Origin: Bidens hawaiensis
Taxonomy: Eukaryota; Streptophyta; Magnoliopsida; Asterales; Asteraceae
Direction: 5' to 3'
Assembly: GCA_021521415.1 (NCBI GenBank)
Contig: JAIQDT010009160.1
Location: 1 to 64,000 of the forward strand
Length of the DNA stretch: 64,000 nt
Under the pieces are notes generated by a model that worked only from the letters and a program-made list of their open reading frames with translations, made no database searches and had not been told where the DNA came from. Shown piece after piece: positions 57,639 through 64,000 of this stretch. Each line of letters begins with the position of its first letter. Position 1 is the first letter of the stretch. The position numbers and the translations under genes are program-made.

Positions 57639-57681
<43 letters not shown>

Positions 57682-59617
57682 TATAACAAACATGATTTTT
57701 CTTTATTCAAATATCACATAATTAACATTATTGATGTATAATCAAAGTACATCCTTTTAATTTAGTTATCTAACATTTATTTTTGTCACATTTATTTTTT
57801 CCTAATGTTATTTATTTTTTAAAAGATGAAAATATCTTCTTACACCATTTAAGTTTTGGTCAAACCTCCTTCGCCAAAGCACTCTCCTAATCAATTTTTT
57901 CATTAAAATATTCTTAAGAGTAACCTCCCCATTTTAGTATAAATAAGAACCTACTTCCACCCCTTTCATTCTTTACACCATTCTTTGAGAAATTCAAGAG
58001 ATTATTTTTCCATTTCAAAGGTAGAATTTTAATTATTTAATTCTTCTTCATCTTATTTCTATTTATTTTAATTCTTGTTTATACTAGTTAATAAAATGGT
58101 CACATGACCATAACACTATCATGTCTAGGAATCCACATAATCCATACACCATGATGTATGGGGTGGATGAGACAAAGAACATAAGGAGATGATTGATTAC
58201 ACGAAGGTCACACTTGAAACATTCTTACATCTTTATTTATCTGTTTTGAATTTTTTTTTATTCAAAGGAACCAAGGACTTTTGAAGATATATGCTCATAA
58301 ATGTTATATAATCATATCCACAAAAGTCCCTAATTTTATTTCTTCAAAATCCTTTTTGAAATCGTTAAAATATTGCTTCTAGCAATATTCGAGTTTTGGC
58401 ATTAGATATAGCTGTTAAAGAAATAGGCATATCTTGTTCATAATAAACTGAAAAAGTGTAATACCATATTCTATGATACACTTCATTTAAATACGCTTCT
58501 AAAAACTATTTTTACGCATTTTAATTCATTTGTATGAATCCGCGATCAATATTTTATAAACAGTGAGCAGATTCGTACCCTCTGATTTACATGGCTGTTT
58601 TGGCCAATTTAGGTTACGAATTTGTAAAACTTTTCTAAATTAAAGTTGTTCAAAACATTCTAATTTAGTAGATTGGAAAGTCTACTAAATAAAATTGTTT
58701 GATATTTTAAATACCATAAATAAAACAGAACAATTTCCTGTCCAAAAACCAATTTTTTATTTCAACTTCCTTTTTAATCTTTTCCTTGTTTTTATCTTAT
58801 TATTTATTCATTTAATTTAGTATTATTTAAACTTTAGAATCCCGTTAGTTATTCTTTAATTATTATATTTTGTTTATTTATAGTTCGTGAGGTTCGATCG
58901 ATCATTTTCTTTAACGTGCTTTCGGTTGTCATTCCAAGTTTAGCTTTAATCTCAAAGGTGAGTTTCTCACACCCTCATTTTACTCTTTTACTACTTTTGG
59001 AGGTAGCATATATATCCTATCCAATTACAATTTTGTTTATTCATTATTTAGAAACTACAATTTGTTACATGGACTTGTGTGTTTATTTGCTTTTTTGCTC
59101 ATGGTTTCTTCATTAAGTATGATCTTACGCCCCCCTTTGCACTCAATACATTTGTTTTTATGAGCGGGAAAGGGCCTTATTTTCCGAGTAAGTTGGTGCA
59201 CAATTCCAACTGGAAAGGACCTTACTTGCGCTTATCTGAGTACGTTGGTGCACTATCCCAACTATAAAGGACTTTACTTGCTCATTTACACTTGTTCATT
59301 GAAAGCGTATGATTTTTATGTACTAATATCAAACTTGTGTGAACTCACCAACACATTTAATTGACATTATTTTATACATATGCTACAAGTCCATCTATTC
59401 GAAGTTGAGACAAGAAGAAGACACCAGAAATTAGGTTATATTGATAAATGGACAAGTTTTTAATTGTTCTTGTATTTTCCGTGTATTTCATGTTACAAAT
59501 TTTTGTACTTGATGTTTAAATTAATTAATGATAATATTGTCAGTTAATAGTGTCACATGTGTTTTGAGAAATATGTACACCACACTCAGGCATTTCCGCT
59601 TTAGCCGGGGTGTTACA
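57499..59617 (+). repeat. 3' LTR of element L
   Basis: The LTR runs TGTAACATTCG to GGGTGTTACA, 2119 bp, clearly homologous to 40278-42185 but about 210 bp longer. The extra sequence is mainly a block at about 58683-58800 and a GTTGGTGCAC-containing duplication at about 59180-59270. A TA microsatellite lies at 57640-57678. Confidence 0.9.
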
Positions 59618-60909
59618 TGATTTCTTTCACAAGTTTTGTGTCACATTAGAATTAAGATTTATGTCATTGAAATCAGGTTCCTCAATGATCAAATCAGCAG
59701 TTGCATCATGAAATTCAGTTGAATCTTTAGCAAACTATTGTGAAGATGAAGTAACATCGTTTCCAATATTTAAACTTTGAAACAAAGTCTCAAAGTCTGG
59801 TTGTCTTTCAGTTTGATTATGAACAAACAAGTCATCAGGTTGCCCTTCATTGTTGACAGTTTGCTTTTGATCACTTTGATCATTCGTTTGCTCATTATTC
59901 ATGATAGGTTGTTCTTGAACAGGTGATTGCTCAAGATTGTCATTTTGTTCAACATCTTTTTTATGATCAGAAGCAGTCTTGATAAAGTAATATTCAACAT
60001 TTTGGTTTGCAACTTTGGACCACAACTTGTCCAAGTCAATCTTCTTTTCTAACTTTTCTTCTTGGGCACTTATTCTGTACAAAGTTTCATCAAAGTCTTC
60101 AGGATAAATCTTGAAAGACATGATTAACTTCTCAAGATCAAATAACCAAGATGCTCCATCAATTGTATTGAACTGATTTTCATTGAATATCACATCAGAA
60201 GATTCAATCACACTCAAGTGATCCTTCACATATACTCTATAAGCCTTTGAGTGTGTGGAGTATCCAACAAAGAAACACTCTAAAGATTTCGATTGAAGCT
60301 TGTATAAGTAGTCTTTAGTATTCAATAATGAGCACTTGCATCCAAAAGGCTTTTGAAACTTGATGTAGGGCTTTCGTTTGTACAAAATCTCATAAGGAGT
60401 CTTGTCTTGGCTTTTGTTTAGAAGAACCCTGTTCTGAACATAGCAAGCAGTGTTGATTGCTTCTGCCCAAAAAGTAACAGGTAAATAAGCATCTGCTAAC
60501 ATGGTTCTTGCAGGTTCAATGAGTGTTCTGTTTCTTCTTTCAGCTACACCATTTTGTTCATGAGTTCTAGGAGCACTGAATTGTTGTAGAATTCCTTTAG
60601 CAAGGCAGAATTCAGTCATTACTCCATTCTTGAACTCAGTCCTGTTGTCACTCTCATCACTTTTACCCTTACATCCAGTTGGTTCTCCATCCTTGTGACA
60701 CAACTCTTGATCAATTCTGTAGCTTCATCTTTGGAGTTCAGAAAATAAACCCAAGTGTATCTTGAAAAATCATCAATGATCACTAAGCAATACCTCTTCT
60801 TTCCTATATTAGGAACACTCACAGGAACAAAGAGATCCATATGAAGCAATTCCAGTATATTTTCAATTGAGTTTACAAGTTTTTCTTTGTGTGATGACAT
60901 GAAAAGCAT
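59618..60909 (-). pseudogene. SIRE D integrase
   Basis: The catalytic core is split by a frameshift near 60650-60700. The first Asp is in LLHMDLFVPV (near 60840), followed by LVIIDDFSRYTWVYF. The second is in the shifted SDNRTEFKNG (near 60655) and Glu in NGVAERRNRTL (near 60545). Downstream come FWAEAINTACYVQNRVL, KPFGCKC and LECFFVGYSTHSKAYRVY. A Gln/Asn-rich linker follows, with TAG at 59735. Beyond the stop the frame reads on to the TGATT target site of element L, and RT continues at 40277. Confidence 0.88.
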
Positions 60910-61330
60910 TTGTCATCAAGCTTGAACTCCATTGTAGGTAAACCAATTACATGTTCACCTTTAACAAGTTTGTTCATTTTCTTCAGATTAACATGACAAA
61001 GCTTTATGTGCCACATGTGATTTGGTCCCATTTTCAGTGGCTTTTGAAACAAAACATGTTACCATTTCTAGGAGCCATCATCATAATCAAATATGGAGGA
61101 ATCACAAATTCAGGTTTGAGGATGAAACAGTGTGAATCATCAAATCCAACCTTATAACCTTTATCACACATTAGAGAGATGCTCAAAAGGTTATATTGCA
61201 ATCCTTCCACATAAAATACATTGTCAAATGACACCGTGTCATTGGTCAGTATACGTTTCCCCACTATCTTCCGTCCATTTTCATCCCTGGAACATCCACT
61301 GTCTATATACCATTCATAATTGATTGATGT
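60910..61330 (-). pseudogene. SIRE D protease and pre-integrase region
   Basis: Near 61310 the minus strand reads EWYIDSGCSRDENG, the DSG active site of copia protease. VFYVEGLQYNLLSISLMCDKG follows (open frame 61264-61034). Compared with typical SIRE proteases the segment after SGCSR is shortened, probably by a deletion. Stops separate it from integrase. Confidence 0.75.
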
Positions 61331-61907
61331 GGATTGTTCCTACACGAATCAAACAAAAATGATCAGTTAAGTGATGATGCACAAGCTACATCAGCTTGTA
61401 AATCATCAGTGACATGAACAAGTGTTGCATTGGGTTTGTGGTCTTCATACACAACTTCACAAGAGTCATCTGAATCATCAGATTCATAGCCAGTTTCATA
61501 TGATTTGTTCACATATGGAACAATACTCTTGCATTCCTTAATGACATAATCTCTTTTCAGACTGTTTCAACTGTTTCACGAGTCACATGTGTCTCCTTTG
61601 ACACTTGAATCTCACTTCTTGGTTTCCAAGAAAAACCTTGGGCCTCAAACCCATGTTTCAACAAAAAATTTTCTTCTCCACCTAAATCCCTTGATTTCTT
61701 TCTCCTAACCATCTCCTTCTGAAACTTTACTTCAACCATTGCTAGCTTCCCATGATCAACAGATTTCTCATTTTTAACATCCTTATCAGGGTTTATTCTA
61801 ATTTGTTGGTCATCCTGGGAACCTTCTTCTGTTTAACAACTGGTTTTTCTTTCTTGTCACCAATCACAATTTTCTTTTTGATGTTTGCATTATCCCCTCT
61901 ATCAATA
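61331..61907 (-). pseudogene. SIRE D gag-pol linker, decayed
   Basis: Only short open pieces remain (for example 61739-61557, which is basic with RRKKSRDLGG). No domain is recognised; the position is between the gag-side region and protease. Confidence 0.45.
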
Positions 61908-62867
61908 TCAGCAATGGCTTCTTTCCTTTTTCCAAGTACTCATCGTATTTTTTTTGTACAAGCCAAAATCTTGTCCAAACTTGGTAGTATCTGGAACATG
62001 AAATGGTTTGAATGTAAATCTCTCATGATAAGAATCAGTGGGATGTCCATACACATCACAGTGCTTGCACCAAACCTTTCCTTTAAAACTCTCACTTACT
62101 TTCCTCTTCTTAAATCTTTCAGTTGGCCTTAGTGGTTCAATTCCAATGGTCCTTTGATTCTTGAGCCCATCAAAGTCCTTTGATAAAGGCACATATTCCT
62201 CAGTCTTGATTTCTTGTCTTTCAATTGAGCTTTTGACAAAAGTTATTCTTTTCAGATTAATTGGATCTTTATACATGTTTCCCATATACCTTAACTGCCT
62301 TCTTTCATATTCTTCCACAGTCTCTACCTCTCCAACATCAAATAATTCTAGATTTGAGAAAACAGGGTAAACAAGAATAAACTGATCACTATCCAAAGTG
62401 TCTTTAGTCTTCTTCTGGTTTATAACCTTTTTCTCCTTAAATGCTTCTTTTCTTGGAGGCCTTACTGCATTATATTTACCCTTTGATCGACCACATATGT
62501 CAAGTGACACATGTTCCCTTCTCATCTGTTCATGATGTTTTCTCATTTTTGGTGTGATCTTTGGTAATGTAGGAATCTTGATTGGTGGACTTGACTTGCT
62601 TTTTATTTTATCCTTTGAATCATTTTCACTTAAACATTGATCACTTGAGTCACTTAAGTCATCTTTGTTCAAACAGTCTTCATCAAAACCATCTTTAGAT
62701 TTTTGTATACCAACTGAAGTTTCACCATTCTTCACTTCATTCATCACAAACTCACTTTTGTCACTTAGTTCAACCAACTCATATCTTTCAATAAAATCTT
62801 TCTTTTCTTTAAAATCTTCCCTAAACTGATCAAGGTATGCCTCTCTTTTATCCTTATCAACCTTCAA
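61908..62867 (-). pseudogene. SIRE D gag-side charged region with zinc finger
   Basis: This 319-codon open frame is very rich in Lys, Glu and Asp. It includes LSDSSDQCLSENDSKDK, a basic KMRKHHEQMRREH stretch and near its end CKHCDVYGHPTDSYHERF, a CxxC-GH-type knuckle common in SIRE polyproteins upstream of protease. It is part of the long gag-pol polyprotein rather than a separate gene. Confidence 0.7.
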
Positions 62868-63300
62868 TGAGTAATTGACATTGAAAGGTGAAGGAACATT
62901 ATTGTATTTGACTTACTCCTTGATTTTGTTAATTTCCCAAAAATATTTACTGTTGAGACTAGATTTTTCAGGAAATCATTCTCAACTTGAAGTGTAGTCT
63001 TCTTCAAGTTTTCATCAAGAAACATCTTCTTCAGCCCTTCAACTTCAGTGATATAACATGATTAGACCATGTAACTATCCACAAAATCTTTTTCTAGACT
63101 CTTAATTCTTTCTTCATAGTTTAAGTCACTTGCCTTATACACATTTATCATACTTTGTTTATTGAAACATTCTTTTTGCAGCTTACCAACTATCATTCGC
63201 AAAGATTCATTTAATTCAAGTAATTCAAGCTTTGAAAGATCTGAATGTACCTGAGATGAAGAGAATTCAGCTCCATTCTCCATTTTAGCCATGAATGCTA
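62868..63300 (-). pseudogene. SIRE D gag-side coiled-coil segment
   Basis: The open frame 63292-63062 (MAKMENGAEFSSSQVH, then LSKLELLELNESLRMIVGKL) has heptad-like leucines. It ends in a stop and the next 190 bp are out of frame. SIRE gag regions commonly have such coiled coils after the zinc knuckle. Confidence 0.6.
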
Positions 63301-64000
63301 CATTTACTTTCTAAATCTCACCTGCATGATTGCTCCAATCAAAATTTCCTTCTTGTTCTGTAGCTAGTGTAACATTGCTTTGGATTCTGGGTTGGGGGGT
63401 ATTGTTTCTGTTGGGGTTTGCAGGAGCTTGTGGAGGGTTTTGATTATTTCGTTGAAAGTTCTGGTTTTGGGGAATTACTTTTCGGTGATTCTGTGGGTGT
63501 TGGTTGTTGTAGTTGTTGTTGAAATTTCTTTCTGGCCTTGGTTCTGGTTCTGATACTGATACTGGTTTCTCGGTTATGCAAACTAATTGTTTTGGAAATT
63601 TCTTGGTTGATTACATTCCCATGCAAAGTGTCCTGGCTGTTGAGAGTTGTAGCAAATTTCCTTTGATTTATCAAATCCTATCCTATCATTAGGACCAGAC
63701 ATAAGGAATCTTCTAGTTCTGTTGAACAATATTTTTCTTCTCAAGGCTAGCATAGCAGCTTTCCATTTCAAGTCCATGTATTCTAGGTCATCAGTATCAA
63801 TCTGCTCTAAATCTTCTTGGACCACACCGATGTGAATCAGATTTTTTGCCAGAAAGGAATTGTATGACTCAGTAAACAATGAGGATAAGGCTTGATACTC
63901 ACTTCCTTGATTGACATGTCCACCACCAATAGGAGCATGTCCACTGGACATAGAAGCAGTATCATGATCATCAATCACTTGGACATTAAACCTGGATTGT
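63301..64000 (-). pseudogene. SIRE D gag with zinc knuckle (continues beyond window)
   Basis: The open frame 63978-63583 contains LEYMDLKWKAAMLALRR and a zinc knuckle CYNSQQPGHFAWEC, where the second Cys of the usual CCHC set is Ser. A Gln/Asn-rich part follows out of frame. The N-terminus of gag and the 5' LTR are to the right of the window. Confidence 0.8.

Larger units (their letters stand above)
40278..59617 (+). mobile_element. Non-autonomous LTR element L (LARD-like), host of copia B
   Basis: Two related LTRs flank a non-coding interior. Perfect 5-bp duplications TGATT lie at 40273-40277 and 59618-59622 inside SIRE pol. A primer site follows the left LTR. With copia B removed, the interior is about 4 kb and lacks any gag or pol motif, so mobility would need proteins supplied in trans. 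LTR ends, primer site and shared LTR block point to a chromovirus-like origin. Confidence 0.85.
23987..64000 (-). mobile_element. SIRE-type copia element D, host of all other insertions
   Basis: The pieces read right to left on the minus strand as gag, protease, integrase, RT, RNase H, spacer and envelope-position ORF, interrupted at 59617-40278 and 37510-27817. At the L insertion, integrase-side and RT-side reading connects through the TGATT duplication into a KSNHPLENIIGD-like reading typical of SIRE pol. The element extends beyond the right edge, and its 3' LTR would lie left of copia A, outside the window. It is the oldest layer and heavily decayed. Confidence 0.8.

Overview
The window is plant nuclear DNA made entirely of nested retrotransposons. 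I found no host gene, rRNA, tRNA or CRISPR array. The element mix is Ty1/copia of the SIRE lineage, a second copia family, Ty3/gypsy Athila, Ty3/gypsy Tat with a second (archaeal-type) RNase H, and chromovirus-like LTRs. Together with AT-rich spacers and hAT-type MITE debris, this points to a large eudicot genome. The copia and Tat protein styles suggest Asteraceae, but that is inference.

The base layer is one SIRE-type copia element, D, on the minus strand. It reaches from the right edge (gag and zinc knuckle near 63.6 kb, integrase near 60 kb) leftward through RT/RNase H (40.3-38.8 kb) and a downstream envelope-position ORF (27.3-24.0 kb). Three large plus-strand insertions split it. (1) Copia A ends at 23986 with an expanded LTR. 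It is itself split by Tat element F (plus strand, 5092-10928, carrying Athila element G up to 5091) and by Tat element E (minus strand, 11168-20925, carrying a hAT-type MITE at 12814-13460). (2) Copia C (27817-37510) has an internal deletion, a triplicated RT/RNase H block and a nested solo LTR, S1 (32019-36102). (3) Non-autonomous LTR element L (40278-59617, target duplication TGATT) hosts nearly complete copia B (42385-53646), which hosts solo LTR S2 (44171-47349, target duplication ATGAT). Nesting reaches four levels.

Every coding region carries stops, frameshifts or deletions, so no element looks autonomous. Catalytic signatures remain readable: D-D-E of integrase, YVDD or YIDD of RT, DTG or DSG of protease, and the acidic residues of both RNase H types.

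The most interesting content is an intron-containing gene on the strand opposite to pol, between integrase and the 3' LTR, in both Tat elements (E, plus strand 11999-14313; F, minus strand 9798-8198). It has the same first intron position and phase in both copies. In E, the MITE landed exactly on a splice-donor sequence and duplicated it as its 8-bp target site. Other notable items are the threefold 652/653-bp tandem repeat spanning the RT active site in copia C, a ~516-bp tandem duplication inside the copia A LTR, short tandem arrays in the Tat 3' regions, and a block shared by the LTRs of L, S1 and S2 that fixes the orientation of the solo LTRs. Boundaries come from reading terminal repeats, target duplications and homology between copies inside the window. 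No database search was possible.
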